The notes under the pieces: model-generated | Seen by the model: the letters and a program-made list of their open reading frames with translations, nothing else | What the model was told of the DNA's origin: nothing | Databases searched by the model: none | Program-made: the position numbers and the translations under genes | Part shown: one piece after another, positions 9,756 to 19,506 of the stretch | How the letters are laid out: every line of letters begins with the position of its first letter | Numbering within the stretch: the first letter of the stretch is position 1 | Source of the DNA: Vreelandella lutescens | Lineage (GTDB): Bacteria > Pseudomonadota > Gammaproteobacteria > Pseudomonadales > Halomonadaceae | DNA: 64,000 nucleotides | Assembly (NCBI RefSeq): GCF_014640815.1 | Contig: NZ_BMHM01000003.1 | Coordinates: 124,001-188,000 of the forward strand | Direction: 5' to 3'

Positions 9756-11705
9756 ATGAGCGAGCATAAAAACGTCTATCCAGTGCGCGATAGCATCGCT
9801 GCCAAGGCATGGGCCGATAAAGATAAATATGCGGCAATGTATCAGCAGTCCATGGACGACCCGGAAGGTTTCTGGGGCGAGCAGGCCAAGCGTCTCGACT
9901 GGATCAAAACCCCCAGCAAAATCAAAAACACCTCGTTTGCCCGCGATAACGTCGATATCCGCTGGTTTGAAGACGGCGAGCTGAACGTAGCGGCGAACTG
10001 CCTGGATCGTCACCTAGAAAAGCGTGGCGACCAAACGGCGATTATCTGGGAAGGCGATAATCCCAACGATTCCAAGCACATCACCTATCGTGAACTGTAC
10101 GAGCGCACGAACCAGTTGGCCAATGGCCTGAAATCACTGGGTATTCAAAAAGGCGATACGGTCACGCTGTATATGCCGATGATTCCCGAAGCCGCCATGG
10201 CCATGCTGGCCTGTGCGCGGATTGGCGCGGTGCACTCGGTGGTATTTGGTGGTTTCTCCCCAGACGCCGTGGCTCAGCGGGTGATTGGTGCGGATTCCAA
10301 GCTAGTGATTACCGCCGATGAATCTGTGCGTGGTGGCAAACATGTTCCGCTAAAAGAGAACGTCGACTCCGCGCTGACCCGCGACGGCACCGACGTGTGC
10401 AAAAACGTGCTGGTGGTGAAGCGTACCGGCGGTGATATCGACTGGAAGGAAGGTCGCGACCTGTGGTTTGACGAGCTGGTCGACCAGCAGTCTACCGAGT
10501 GCCCTGCCGAGGCCATGAACGCGGAAGACCCGCTGTTTATTCTCTACACTTCAGGCTCCACCGGCGCACCGAAAGGCTTGAAGCACACCACGGGTGGCTA
10601 CCTGACCTACGCCGCCATGACCCATCAGTACGTCTTCGACTACCAAGAGGGCGAAATTTACTGGTGTACGGCAGATGTCGGCTGGGTGACTGGCCACAGT
10701 TATATCGTCTATGGCCCGCTGGCGAACGGTGCGACCACGCTGATGTTCGAAGGCGTGCCGAGCTACCCGACCCACGGCCGCATGGGCGAAATCGTCGACA
10801 AGCATCAGGTCAATATCCTTTACACCGCACCTACCGCCGTACGCGCACTGATGGCCCACGGCGACGGCGTCATGGATTCCAGCAAGCGTGATTCGCTGCG
10901 CCTGCTGGGGTCGGTAGGTGAGCCCATTAACCCGGAAGCGTGGGAGTGGTTCTACCGCGTGATCGGCAAAGAGAAGTGCCCGATTGTCGATACCTGGTGG
11001 CAAACCGAAACCGGCGGCATCATGATTGCGCCGCTGCCGGGGGCCACCGACCTCAAACCGGGTTCAGCAACCACGCCGTTCTTCGGTGTGAAGCCCGCGT
11101 TGGTCGATAACGAAGGCAACGCGCTGGAAGGGGCTACCGAAGGCAACCTGGTGATTCTGGACTCCTGGCCGGGGCAAGCGCGCTCTATCTGGGGCGACCA
11201 TGAACGCTTTGTTCAGACCTACTTCTCCACCTACGACGGCATGTACTTCACCGGCGACGGCTGCCGCCGTGATGAGGATGGCTACTACTGGATTACCGGC
11301 CGTGTGGATGACGTGCTTAACGTTTCTGGTCACCGCATGGGTACCGCTGAGATTGAGTCCTCGCTGGTGGCGCACTCTTCTGTCGCCGAAGCAGCGGTGG
11401 TGGGTTTCCCCCACGATATCAAAGGGCAGGGCATCTACATTTATGTGACCCTGAACGGCGGCATCGACCCCACCGATGAGTTAAAGAAAGAGCTGACTCA
11501 GTGGGTACGCAAAGACATTGGCCCGATCGCCTCGCCGGATGTTATTCAGTGGGCACCGGGGTTACCGAAAACTCGCTCAGGCAAAATTATGCGCCGCATT
11601 TTGCGCAAAATTGCCGCCAATGAGTGTGATGGCTTGGGTGACACCAGTACACTGGCAGACCCATCGGTCGTCGATGACCTGATCGAGCATCGGGCAAATC
11701 AGTAA
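9756..11705 (+). CDS. acs: Acetyl-CoA synthetase (AMP-forming)
   Basis: Activates acetate to acetyl-CoA through acetyl-AMP; this is the high-affinity route for growth on acetate. The 649 residues are the normal length. Motifs seen: [10 protein letters not shown] (the ATP/AMP-binding loop) near 264-273, [28 protein letters not shown], and [11 protein letters not shown] near the C-terminus, where Lys610 is the residue acetylated in other Acs enzymes. The ATG at 9756 follows AGAGG. The 169-base AT-rich region upstream (9587-9755) must hold its promoter, but I see no confident hexamers. The adjacent CrbR/CrbS genes are, by family, the regulators of acs. Confidence 0.98.
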   Translation: MSEHKNVYPVRDSIAAKAWADKDKYAAMYQQSMDDPEGFWGEQAKRLDWIKTPSKIKNTSFARDNVDIRWFEDGELNVAANCLDRHLEKRGDQTAIIWEGDNPNDSKHITYRELYERTNQLANGLKSLGIQKGDTVTLYMPMIPEAAMAMLACARIGAVHSVVFGGFSPDAVAQRVIGADSKLVITADESVRGGKHVPLKENVDSALTRDGTDVCKNVLVVKRTGGDIDWKEGRDLWFDELVDQQSTECPAEAMNAEDPLFILYTSGSTGAPKGLKHTTGGYLTYAAMTHQYVFDYQEGEIYWCTADVGWVTGHSYIVYGPLANGATTLMFEGVPSYPTHGRMGEIVDKHQVNILYTAPTAVRALMAHGDGVMDSSKRDSLRLLGSVGEPINPEAWEWFYRVIGKEKCPIVDTWWQTETGGIMIAPLPGATDLKPGSATTPFFGVKPALVDNEGNALEGATEGNLVILDSWPGQARSIWGDHERFVQTYFSTYDGMYFTGDGCRRDEDGYYWITGRVDDVLNVSGHRMGTAEIESSLVAHSSVAEAAVVGFPHDIKGQGIYIYVTLNGGIDPTDELKKELTQWVRKDIGPIASPDVIQWAPGLPKTRSGKIMRRILRKIAANECDGLGDTSTLADPSVVDDLIEHRANQ

Positions 11706-11709
11706 GCGG

Positions 11710-11741
11710 CTCGCCCCTAGGCATTCAGCATTAGGGGCGAG
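11710..11741 (+). terminator. Terminator after acs
   Basis: CTCGCCCCTA (11710-11719) pairs with TAGGGGCGAG (11732-11741) over a 12-base loop, followed by TTTC. It starts 5 bases past the acs stop. Confidence 0.7.
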
Positions 11742-11801
11742 TTTCAATGACGGACGTCAAGCGTTTGCTCATTCATGTAAGGCAAACTGCGCTTGTCCGA
11801 T

Positions 11802-11829
11802 GCAGTGCCGGCCACAGGGCCGGCACTGC
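11802..11829 (+). terminator. Second hairpin between acs and crbR
   Basis: A perfect 12-bp stem, GCAGTGCCGGCC (11802-11813) with its complement at 11818-11829, and loop ACAG, followed by a T-rich stretch (TGTTTCTGTTT). It is the stronger of two hairpins between acs and the response regulator and insulates crbR from acs. Confidence 0.75.
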
Positions 11830-11976
11830 TGTTTCTGTTTGGATGACGACTCAATGACAAATTGTGCATGTGATGCTTGGGCATGATGAAGCCCATGGGG
11901 TACCATGCTTCAACCGTATGAGCCTAGCGTCGCGGCGGCAGGCAACCCCGCTGCTCGAGGAACCGGAGGAATATCC

Positions 11977-12639
11977 ATGGCAGTAGCCCATAAGTTTATC
12001 GTCGCTGACGACCATCCGCTGTTTCGTGCAGCGCTCACCCAGGCGTTGCGCCAGTTGGCCCCCCAGGCTGAGATTGTCGAAGCCGACACCATGGAAGCCA
12101 CCACTGAGGTCGTTAATCGACACCCCGATGCGGATTTAATTCTGCTGGATCTTCATATGCCCGGAGCCCACGGCTTTTCGGGTCTTATTCAACTGCGCGG
12201 GCAGATGCCGGATATTCCGGTGGCAGTGGTGTCCGGCAGTGATGAGCCCTACGTCGTGCGCCGTGCTATCGACTATGGTGCCTCGGGCTTCATTCCTAAA
12301 TCATCGTCGCTGCAGCTGATTGCAGAAGCAGTGGGCGAGATTTTGCAGGGTGAAGTGTGGCTACCAGAAGCGCTAGCCAATGTGCTGGAAGAAACCAGCG
12401 AAGAGGAGTCGCGCTTTGCTGAGGCGATTGCCTCCCTGACGCCCCAGCAGTTTCGCGTACTGAACATGCTGACCGAAGGCCTGCTGAACAAGCAAATCGC
12501 CTACGAACTCAGCGTATCAGAAGCGACTATTAAAGCTCACGTGACCGCGATTTTACGTAAGCTAGGTGTGCACTCCCGTACTCAGGCGGTCATTGCCGCT
12601 CAGAAACTGGAAGTGGAGCCGCCGAAAGTCGAGTCTTAA
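11977..12639 (+). CDS. crbR: LuxR-family response regulator, CrbR/ErdR-like
   Basis: A 220-residue NarL/FixJ-type regulator: the receiver domain has the acidic pair D11-D12, phosphorylatable D58 in LILLDLHMPG and KSSS near 108, followed by a LuxR helix-turn-helix at about 150-212 (LTPQQFRVLNMLTEGLLNKQIAYEL and ATIKAHVTAILRKL in sequence). The ATG at 11977 has GGAGGA at 11965-11970; an upstream in-frame ATG at 11905 lacks this. In Vibrio and Pseudomonas, CrbR/ErdR paired with the SSS-domain kinase CrbS/MxtR activates acs and acetate uptake. Its place between acs and the kinase gene supports the same role, which remains an inference here. Confidence 0.85.
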   Translation: MAVAHKFIVADDHPLFRAALTQALRQLAPQAEIVEADTMEATTEVVNRHPDADLILLDLHMPGAHGFSGLIQLRGQMPDIPVAVVSGSDEPYVVRRAIDYGASGFIPKSSSLQLIAEAVGEILQGEVWLPEALANVLEETSEEESRFAEAIASLTPQQFRVLNMLTEGLLNKQIAYELSVSEATIKAHVTAILRKLGVHSRTQAVIAAQKLEVEPPKVES

Positions 12640-12658
12640 CGGCTAACGGTCAGTACAC

Positions 12659-12692
12659 AGCGCCGCGCTTAGTCTTTGCTAAGCGCGGCGCT
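12659..12692. terminator. Bidirectional terminator between crbR and crbS
   Basis: A perfect 14-bp stem, AGCGCCGCGCTTAG (12659-12672) with its complement at 12679-12692, and loop TCTTTG, followed on the plus strand by GCTGTTTT. It lies between two convergent genes. Confidence 0.85.
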
Positions 12693-12739
12693 GCTGTTTT
12701 AGGGCTACTGTTTTAGGGATACCGTTTTAGCGCTAATGA

Positions 12740-15700
12740 TTAAGGGTTAGCGCGGCTGGCCTGGAGAGTGCGGGTCAGTAGCGCGCGCAGCGCCGCAGGC
12801 TTCACCGGTTTTAACAACAGCTGGTAGCCTGCCCGTTTGACCTCTTCAGCAACCACCTCTGTGCGATCCGCGGTAATCACAATGCCTGGCACGGCTCCTG
12901 CAAAACGCTCGCTAAGGGCCTCAAGCGCCATTAACCCCGTGACTTCGTTATCTAGGTGGTAGTCCGCCAGGATAGCGTCCGGGTCGCCGTCCATATTGCG
13001 CAAAATTGATTTAGCACCGCCGATGCTGGTGGCGGTAAACACCTCGCATCCCCAGCCGCTTAACATGGCGGTCATGCCCTCTAGGATCAGCGTCTCGTTA
13101 TCAATACACACGATCCGTGTGCCCGCCAGCTTGTTACCGCTGCGGCGGCTGTTGGGCTCCTGCTCGGTGATCGTGATTTCCCGCGCGGGCACCGTGGGCA
13201 CGCTCACAGAAAACACCGTTCCCACGCCGACCCAGGAGCGCACTTTGATGGGGTGATCCAGCACGCGGCTCATACGGTCGGCAATGGAGAGCCCTAGCCC
13301 CAGCCCCTTTTCGCTCTCCTTGTGGCGGGAGACCTGATCCAGACGGCGGAACTCCTGGAAGATTTCCGTCAGCTTGGATTCAGGAATCCCCGGGCCGCTG
13401 TCCCATACCTCAATCAGCAGCCTTCCCCCCTGGCGACGGCAGCCCAATAGCACGCGGCCTTCTTGGGTGTAGCGAATGGCATTGGAGAGGAAGTTTTGCA
13501 CGATACGACGCAGCATCTGCGGGTCGGAATCCACCCATTGCTGAGTGGGCACAACGTCAAGATCTAAACCACGATCATCGGCCATGACCTCAAACTCAGC
13601 GCGCAGCGGGCGGAAAATATCGGCTAAGGCGAAATGGCTGCGCCGTGGTGTCAGCGCCCCGGCATCAAGTTTAGAGATATCCAGCAGCGTGCCCAGCAGC
13701 TCTTCGGCCGCTTGCAGCGAGTTATCAATGTGGCCAATGGTGCGCTGGGTGTCGCTGGCGGTGACGTTTTGCATCAGCGCCGAGGTAAACAGCCGCGCGG
13801 CATTTAAAGGCTGCAGGAGGTCGTGGCTGGCAGCGGCCAAAAAGCGGGTTTTCGAGGCGTTGGCGTCTTCTGCCAGCTGCTTGGCCTGGCGCAACGCTTG
13901 CTCCGCTTCAGCACGCACGCGGTTCTCCTGGCGCAGGGCCGCGTTGGCCTCCGAGAGCGCTTGAGTACGCTCGCGCACCCGCTCTTCCAGCGTTTCATTG
14001 GTCTCTTTTAGGGCGATTTCCGCCTGACGGCGCTCGGTAATGTCTTGATACAGCGCGAAGAAACCTAAAATCGACTGGCTGTCGCCAAAGTGCGGGGTGT
14101 AGGTCACCAGCATATAGCGCATGGCGTCGTTCACCCGCATGGAGACTTCAAAACTGACTCGCTCACCGGCCAGGGTGCGCTGTACCCAGGGTACGCGCTC
14201 TTCGGCCTGTTTAACCGGCAGCACGTCTTCGTAGCGCCGCCCGATCACCGCGTTGCGGTCAATGCTGAACGCCTGCTCGTAGGCGCGGTTGGTGAACAGA
14301 TAGCGGCTCTCTTTATCGAAGTAGGCAATCAGCGCGGGGACATTATCGGTGTAGATACGGATATTGTTTTCCGAGCGAATCAGCGCCTCTTCAATACGCT
14401 TTTGCTGGGTAATATCCTGATAGGTATACACAAAGCCGCCGCCGGGCATGGGGTTGCCCTGTACTTCTAATACGCTGCCATCCTGGCGATAGCGAACGTA
14501 GCGGTGGGGCTGGCCATCACGGATGTTGTCTAACAGCAGCTGCACGTGCTCTTCCGGGTCGCCAGGGCCGTACTCGCCGTTGTGGGCGTTGTAGCGGAAG
14601 ATGCGGTCCATCGGCGCGCCGACGCGAATAATATGGTCAGGGAAGCGGAACAGCTCCAAATAGCGCTGATTCCACACCACTAGGCGCAGGTTCTGGTCGA
14701 CCACGCTAATGCCCTGATTGATGTTTTCGATGGTGGCCTGGAGTAGGGCGCGGTTGAACTCCAGCACCTGAGACGCCTCATCCACAATCGAGATGACATC
14801 GGAAATGCCGATGCCTCGCCCTTGAAGAGCAGAGTTCACCACGATGCGTGCTGAAGAGGCCCCTAAGACAGAAGCAAGAAAGCGCTCGGTAAACTGAATC
14901 ACGTCGATGGAAGCACGGGTGCCGTCATCCAGCGGCTTGCCTGCTCGGCGTGCGTAATCATCAAAGGCGCGATCGACTTGGCCCGCGCCTAAGAAGCGCT
15001 CACATAGCACTTTCAAATCGCCCACGGTGGTAGCACCGGTCCAAGGGCGATTCACGGAGGTCTGGCGGGTCTCAACGCTATCCACAAACAGCGATGCCTG
15101 AATGCGCTCCACGACTCGCTGGGAGGTTACCTGGGAGACAAAGATATAGCAGAACAGGTTAATGCCCAGCGACAGCATGACCCCGTGGGTAAACGTATCG
15201 CCCAGGTTCAGGCCAAACAGCGCTGTAGGTGAGAGCCAGTTAAGCCCCAGCGGGCCACCGGCCAGCCATGCTTGTGGCAGCACGCCTGCGTTAATCATGG
15301 CGGGCATGAGCAGGCTGTAGGCCCAAATGGCAAAGCCCACGTTCATACCCACAATCACGCCTAAGCGGTTGCCACGTTTCCAGTAAAGCCCGCCAATAAG
15401 TGCCGGGGCAAACTGGGCCGCCGCCGCAAACGAGAGCATGCCGATGGAGGCCAGCGAGGTGAATTCGCCAATCAGCTGATAAAAGCCATAGGCCATGGCC
15501 AGCACGGCCACGATGGTGAGGCGACGGGCGCGCAGCACCAAGCGGCCATAGTCGCGGGCTTTGGTATCAAACCAGCGCAGCCTGAAGAGCGCCGGAATCA
15601 CAATTTCGTTCGAGATCATGATCGAAACGGCGACCGCCGCCACAATCACCATGCCGGTGGCGGCAGAGAAGCCACCGATGAACGTGAGCAGCGTGAGCCA

Positions 15701-16681
15701 CTGCTGGCCCGAGGCCATCGACAGCGCGAGCACGTAGGTATCGGGCTCCACGCCGCTTTCTGAAAACAGCAGCAGGCCAGCCGCCGCCAGCGGTACCACG
15801 AAGAAAGCAATCGCCAGCAAGTAAAGCGGGAACAGCCAGCGTGCCTTGGTGGCATCATCGGGATGGATGTTTTCCACCACCGCCACGTGAAACTGGCGCG
15901 GCAGGCATAGAATGGCCAGCATAGCGAGCAGCGTTTGCGCCCAGAAGCTTTGGCCGAAGTCTTGGTTGGCGAGCTGGCGCTGTAGCTCAAGCTGGCTCTC
16001 GGCGTGGCCCATCAGCTCGCCTAAACCGTCAAACATGCCCCAAGTGACAAACGCGCCCAGCACCAGAAAAGCCACTAGCTTGACCAGCGACTCAAAGGCG
16101 ACTGCGTGGATCAACCCTTCGTGGTGTTCGGTGGCATCGGTGTGCCGGGTGCCAAACAGAATGGCAAAAATCGCCATCACCACCGCCACATAAAAGGCCG
16201 TATCGCCAAACAGCGGGGTGTGGGTCATGTCTTGCGCATCGGTCAACACACTAAAGGTGGTGGAGACCGCTTTTAGCTGTAGGGCGATATAGGGCAGCGT
16301 GCCAATCAGGGCCACAAGGCTGGCAAACGCGGCTAGAGATTGAGTTTTACCGTAGCGGGAGGCGATAAAGTCGGCAATAGAGGTGACGTTTTGATGCTTG
16401 GCAACGCGGATCATCTTTGCCAGCACGGGCCAGAACAGTAAAAACGTTAGAATGGGCCCAACGAAGATACTGGCAAACGACCAGCCCGCGGTGGCCGCTT
16501 GGCCTACTGCGCCGTAAAACGTCCACGATGTGCAGTAGATGGCGAGCGCCAGGCTATAAATAATCGGGCGGCGGCGGCTAGCGCCGTGAGTGCGTGCACG
16601 CCGGTCGCCAAACCAGGCAATACCAAACAGCACTGCGATGTAGAGCAGTGACACTGCGACCAGCAGCCCGCCATGAAACAT
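12740..16681 (-). CDS. crbS: SSS-domain hybrid sensor histidine kinase, CrbS/MxtR-like
   Basis: A 1313-residue inner-membrane sensor. Residues 1 to about 490 form a complete sodium:solute-symporter-like domain with many helices, then a linker, two PAS domains (near 640-760 and 770-880), a coiled coil (ERVRERTQALSEANAALRQE), the phospho-acceptor motif FLAAASHDLLQPLN with H953, a HATPase domain (VQNFLSNAIRYT and GLGLGLSIADRM), and a C-terminal receiver with D1240. This is the domain order of CrbS/MxtR, which controls acetate metabolism. The ATG at 16681 has GAGGAG just upstream. The gene is convergent with crbR. Whether the symporter domain transports acetate or only senses flux is not shown by sequence. 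Confidence 0.9.
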   Translation of the reverse strand: MFHGGLLVAVSLLYIAVLFGIAWFGDRRARTHGASRRRPIIYSLALAIYCTSWTFYGAVGQAATAGWSFASIFVGPILTFLLFWPVLAKMIRVAKHQNVTSIADFIASRYGKTQSLAAFASLVALIGTLPYIALQLKAVSTTFSVLTDAQDMTHTPLFGDTAFYVAVVMAIFAILFGTRHTDATEHHEGLIHAVAFESLVKLVAFLVLGAFVTWGMFDGLGELMGHAESQLELQRQLANQDFGQSFWAQTLLAMLAILCLPRQFHVAVVENIHPDDATKARWLFPLYLLAIAFFVVPLAAAGLLLFSESGVEPDTYVLALSMASGQQWLTLLTFIGGFSAATGMVIVAAVAVSIMISNEIVIPALFRLRWFDTKARDYGRLVLRARRLTIVAVLAMAYGFYQLIGEFTSLASIGMLSFAAAAQFAPALIGGLYWKRGNRLGVIVGMNVGFAIWAYSLLMPAMINAGVLPQAWLAGGPLGLNWLSPTALFGLNLGDTFTHGVMLSLGINLFCYIFVSQVTSQRVVERIQASLFVDSVETRQTSVNRPWTGATTVGDLKVLCERFLGAGQVDRAFDDYARRAGKPLDDGTRASIDVIQFTERFLASVLGASSARIVVNSALQGRGIGISDVISIVDEASQVLEFNRALLQATIENINQGISVVDQNLRLVVWNQRYLELFRFPDHIIRVGAPMDRIFRYNAHNGEYGPGDPEEHVQLLLDNIRDGQPHRYVRYRQDGSVLEVQGNPMPGGGFVYTYQDITQQKRIEEALIRSENNIRIYTDNVPALIAYFDKESRYLFTNRAYEQAFSIDRNAVIGRRYEDVLPVKQAEERVPWVQRTLAGERVSFEVSMRVNDAMRYMLVTYTPHFGDSQSILGFFALYQDITERRQAEIALKETNETLEERVRERTQALSEANAALRQENRVRAEAEQALRQAKQLAEDANASKTRFLAAASHDLLQPLNAARLFTSALMQNVTASDTQRTIGHIDNSLQAAEELLGTLLDISKLDAGALTPRRSHFALADIFRPLRAEFEVMADDRGLDLDVVPTQQWVDSDPQMLRRIVQNFLSNAIRYTQEGRVLLGCRRQGGRLLIEVWDSGPGIPESKLTEIFQEFRRLDQVSRHKESEKGLGLGLSIADRMSRVLDHPIKVRSWVGVGTVFSVSVPTVPAREITITEQEPNSRRSGNKLAGTRIVCIDNETLILEGMTAMLSGWGCEVFTATSIGGAKSILRNMDGDPDAILADYHLDNEVTGLMALEALSERFAGAVPGIVITADRTEVVAEEVKRAGYQLLLKPVKPAALRALLTRTLQASRANP

Positions 16682-16696
16682 AGTGTCTCCTCACCA

Positions 16697-16787
16697 ATCG
16701 TACTTTTAACAGTACCTTTAGATAGCGCTTCTAAGCAGTACGTCTAAACAGCACGTCTAAACAGCACGTTTAAACAGTACTTCGCCT
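16697..16787. repeat. Seven-copy degenerate 13-bp tandem repeat upstream of crbS
   Basis: Units of 13 bp run head to tail. The clearest are CAGTACGTCTAAA (16736-16748), CAGCACGTCTAAA (16749-16761) and CAGCACGTTTAAA (16762-16774). More degenerate units lie at 16697, 16710, 16723 and 16775. The array fills most of the 140 bases between crbS and the next gene, so it sits in the crbS promoter or leader. Confidence 0.8.
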
Positions 16788-16821
16788 AGCAAAGGGCTCC
16801 ATTCTAGGCGAAGGGGAGGCG

Positions 16822-17352
16822 CTACGTCTGCCGTTCGTTGGCCAGTTGGCAAACGGTGGTGAGCAGCGGTGAAGTCTCTCGCAGGGGGCGTAACTCGTTT
16901 AGATCGGCTTCTCCGGTCTCGGGGTTTCGCGGAATAAGCTCCCGGCTTGAACAGTTGAGGATGTAGGGTTGTGTGGTGATCAGGTCCGTATGGCGGCGTT
17001 CAAACTGATAAAGAATAAACTCAGCCACTAGGTCGCCATCGACGGTTTGGGCCCGCACGTTCTCGCTGTCCACCACGCTAAAGGTGGTCGTGATCGGGAA
17101 AAAAAGCGTCCAGGGGCGCCACATATTGCTGGAGGTATCGCTGGAAATCACTTGGGCTGTTTCCGGTAGCTGTAGCTGTTTATGCTCGAACCAGTCGTAC
17201 TCGAACTGAACCTGATACCCCAGCATGCCCAGGCCACCAAACACCGGAACAATCCATTTAGGAAGCCGCTTACGGCTCAAGGTGCGAAGCAGTAAGCCAA
17301 TACCGGCAGCCGCAAGGCCTGCAAAAACAGCGGCCACTAAGTGCCAAATCAT
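16822..17352 (-). CDS. Conserved-looking membrane protein of unknown function
   Basis: 176 residues. A first membrane helix lies at about 3-23 (LVAAVFAGLAAAGIGLLL) and a second at about 33-46 (IVPVFGGLGMLGYQV), followed by a soluble domain of about 125 residues with three cysteines. I do not recognise the family. The soluble part, probably periplasmic, contains LFFPITTTFSVVD and EFILYQFERRH, suggestive of a small beta-rich domain. It lies between crbS and the symporter genes in the same direction and is separated from the symporter by a terminator, so it may be part of the acetate locus. An ATG at 17352 is followed by a good start, though the ribosome-binding site (AAGAAGGAAACGTT) is ordinary. 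Confidence 0.75.
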   Translation of the reverse strand: MIWHLVAAVFAGLAAAGIGLLLRTLSRKRLPKWIVPVFGGLGMLGYQVQFEYDWFEHKQLQLPETAQVISSDTSSNMWRPWTLFFPITTTFSVVDSENVRAQTVDGDLVAEFILYQFERRHTDLITTQPYILNCSSRELIPRNPETGEADLNELRPLRETSPLLTTVCQLANERQT

Positions 17353-17371
17353 AACGTTTCCTTCTTAAAAG

Positions 17372-17401
17372 CCATCGGGCTCCCCTGAGGAAGCCCGATG
17401 G
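17372..17401 (-). terminator. Terminator after the sodium:solute symporter gene
   Basis: CCATCGGGCT (17372-17381) pairs with AGCCCGATGG (17392-17401). Read on the minus strand it is followed by CTTTTAAG. It is 57 bases past the symporter stop. Confidence 0.75.
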
Positions 17402-17457
17402 TAAGTGGTCCCATGATGCTACTGGCCAGTGGCGCAATAGCGAGGAACGATTATGAC

Positions 17458-19239
17458 TTAGTGATCAACCGCTGCACCAGCACCTTTCGGATAGCGTACG
17501 CTTTCCACTAGGTCCTGAATTTCTTGCGGCGGTGCATCGGTGGCGTTAGAGACAAGGAAGGCCACTGCGAAGTTAATCACCGCGCCTACAGCACCAAACG
17601 AGAGGGGTGAAATGCCCAGCATCCAGTTATCCGGCGTGTTGGCCAGCATGTTGGTGCCTGGAACAAAGAACCAGCCCAGGTAGGTGAAGATGTAGAGCAG
17701 GGTGCAGATCAGACCCGCCAGCATACCGGCTATTGCGCCTTTGTTGTTCATGCGCTTGGAGAAGATACCCATCATCAGCGCAGGGAACAGCGAGGCACCG
17801 GCAATACCGAAGGCAAGTGCCACGGTTTGTGCAGCAAATCCAGGTGGGTTAAGCCCTAAGTAGGTCGCCAGCAAGATCGCACCGCCCATGGAGATACGCG
17901 CCGCGAGCATTTCGCCTTTTTCGGAGATTTTCGGGTTGATCATGGTTTTGATCAAGTCATGACTGATCGCTGACGAGATTGCCAAGAGCAGACCCGCTGC
18001 CGTAGAGAGTGCCGCTGCGATACCGCCCGCTGCAATTAAGCCCACTACCCAGCCTGGTAGGTTGGCAATTTCAGGGTTCGCCAATACCAGGATGTCGTTG
18101 TTTACTTCTAGCTCGTTACCTTCCCAGCCGCGATCAGAAAAATCAGCCGCATTGTTGTACATCTGGATGCGACCATCGTTGTTCAGGTCGTTATGGGTAA
18201 TCAGGCCAGTCTCTTCCCAGGTGCGGAACCAGTCAGGGCGATCTTCATAGAGGATGGGGTTAAGAGCGGCTTCTTCATAGTTTTCCACCTGCCCAGCCAT
18301 ATCTGGATAGACGGTTGTAGCCAGGTTGAGACGTGCCATTGAGCCAACCGCAGGAGCGGTTAAATACAGCAGTGCGATGAAGACAAGTGCCCAGCCCGCT
18401 GACCAACGTGCATCGGCTACTTTCGGTACAGTAAAGAAGCGGATAATAACGTGGGGCAGACCGGCAGTACCGACCATCAGCGACAGAGTGAACAACACCA
18501 TGTTCAGCTTGTTATCAACGTCTGCGGTGTAGTCTTGGAAACCAAGTGCATTGACCACATCGTCAAGCTTCGTGAGTAACGGAATGCCGGACTCTGTATG
18601 TGTGCTGAACATGCCGAACATCGGAATCGGGTTACCGGTGAGCTGCATGGCGATAAACACCGCCGGAATGGTGTAGGCGATAATCAGTACCACGTACTGA
18701 GCAACCTGCGTGTAGGTAATGCCTTTCATGCCGCCAAAAACGGCATACAGGAAGACGATAAACGCAGCGATCCAGATGCCCCACGTGTTGCTTACTTCCA
18801 AGAAACGGGAGAACGCAACGCCTGCACCGGTCATTTGGCCGATAACGTAAGTCACCGAGGCAATGATCAAGCAGACAATCGCCACTAAACGCGCGGTGTT
18901 GCTGTAGAAGCGGTCGCCGATAAAATCTGGAACGGTGAACTTGCCAAACTTACGCAGGTAAGGGGCAAGCAGCATCGCCAGGATGACGTAGCCGCCGGTC
19001 CAGCCCATGAGGAAGGTGGAGTTGGCATAACCGCCAGAGGCCAGTAGACCCGCCATAGAGATGAACGACGCTGCTGACATCCAGTCGGCCGCTGTCGCCA
19101 TGCCGTTGGTGATGGGGTGTACGCCGCCGCCGGCAACGTAGAAATCTTTGGTGGAGCCCGCTCGCGCCCATATCGCAATCCCGATATAGAGCGCAAACGA
19201 GGCGCCAACAAACAGTAAGTTAATTGCAAACTGGCTCAT
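17458..19239 (-). CDS. Sodium:solute symporter large subunit, ActP-like (VC_2705 type)
   Basis: Inner-membrane secondary transporter of the SSS family, 593 residues, probably importing acetate or a similar monocarboxylate with Na+. Seen: FYVAGGGVHPITNGMATAADWMSAASFI (in sequence at 33-60), the classic SSS TM1-TM2 region, and about 13 hydrophobic helices. It is longer than E. coli ActP (549) because of an extracytoplasmic insertion near 300-395 containing DLNNDGRI at 351-358, an EF-hand-like loop. This insertion and the DUF4212 partner encoded 6 bases upstream mark the two-component VC_2705 subfamily and not plain ActP/YjcH. Substrate assignment rests on the acs/crb context. Confidence 0.88.
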   Translation of the reverse strand: MSQFAINLLFVGASFALYIGIAIWARAGSTKDFYVAGGGVHPITNGMATAADWMSAASFISMAGLLASGGYANSTFLMGWTGGYVILAMLLAPYLRKFGKFTVPDFIGDRFYSNTARLVAIVCLIIASVTYVIGQMTGAGVAFSRFLEVSNTWGIWIAAFIVFLYAVFGGMKGITYTQVAQYVVLIIAYTIPAVFIAMQLTGNPIPMFGMFSTHTESGIPLLTKLDDVVNALGFQDYTADVDNKLNMVLFTLSLMVGTAGLPHVIIRFFTVPKVADARWSAGWALVFIALLYLTAPAVGSMARLNLATTVYPDMAGQVENYEEAALNPILYEDRPDWFRTWEETGLITHNDLNNDGRIQMYNNAADFSDRGWEGNELEVNNDILVLANPEIANLPGWVVGLIAAGGIAAALSTAAGLLLAISSAISHDLIKTMINPKISEKGEMLAARISMGGAILLATYLGLNPPGFAAQTVALAFGIAGASLFPALMMGIFSKRMNNKGAIAGMLAGLICTLLYIFTYLGWFFVPGTNMLANTPDNWMLGISPLSFGAVGAVINFAVAFLVSNATDAPPQEIQDLVESVRYPKGAGAAVDH

Positions 19240-19245
19240 ACTGGC

Positions 19246-19506
19246 TTACTCCCCCAGGCCGTATTTTTGGTCGAGCTTGTTCATTCTCCAGGCATAGAAG
19301 AAGATCAGCACGATGAAGGTAAGAATGGAGCCTTGCTGAGCAAACCAGAAGCCAAGGTCTGTACCGCCAACGGGAATGCCCGCTAGCAGCGGACGAAAGA
19401 GGATGGCGCATCCATAAGAGACAAATGCCCAAACAACGAGGCATCCGAAAATCAATCGGACGTTAGCCTTCCAGTATTCAGCAGCATTGGATTTATCGTC
19501 TGCCAT
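19246..19506 (-). CDS. DUF4212 sodium:solute symporter small subunit
   Basis: An 86-residue membrane protein with two helices (about 15-36 and 50-72) and the family signature EYWKANVRLIFG at the start and WFAQQGSI...FFYAWRMNKLDQKYG at the end. This family always accompanies the large SSS subunit that follows 6 bases later, and it takes the place held by YjcH (DUF485) in E. coli. The ATG at 19506 follows CTGGAGAG. It is the first gene of the symporter operon. Confidence 0.9.
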   Translation of the reverse strand: MADDKSNAAEYWKANVRLIFGCLVVWAFVSYGCAILFRPLLAGIPVGGTDLGFWFAQQGSILTFIVLIFFYAWRMNKLDQKYGLGE

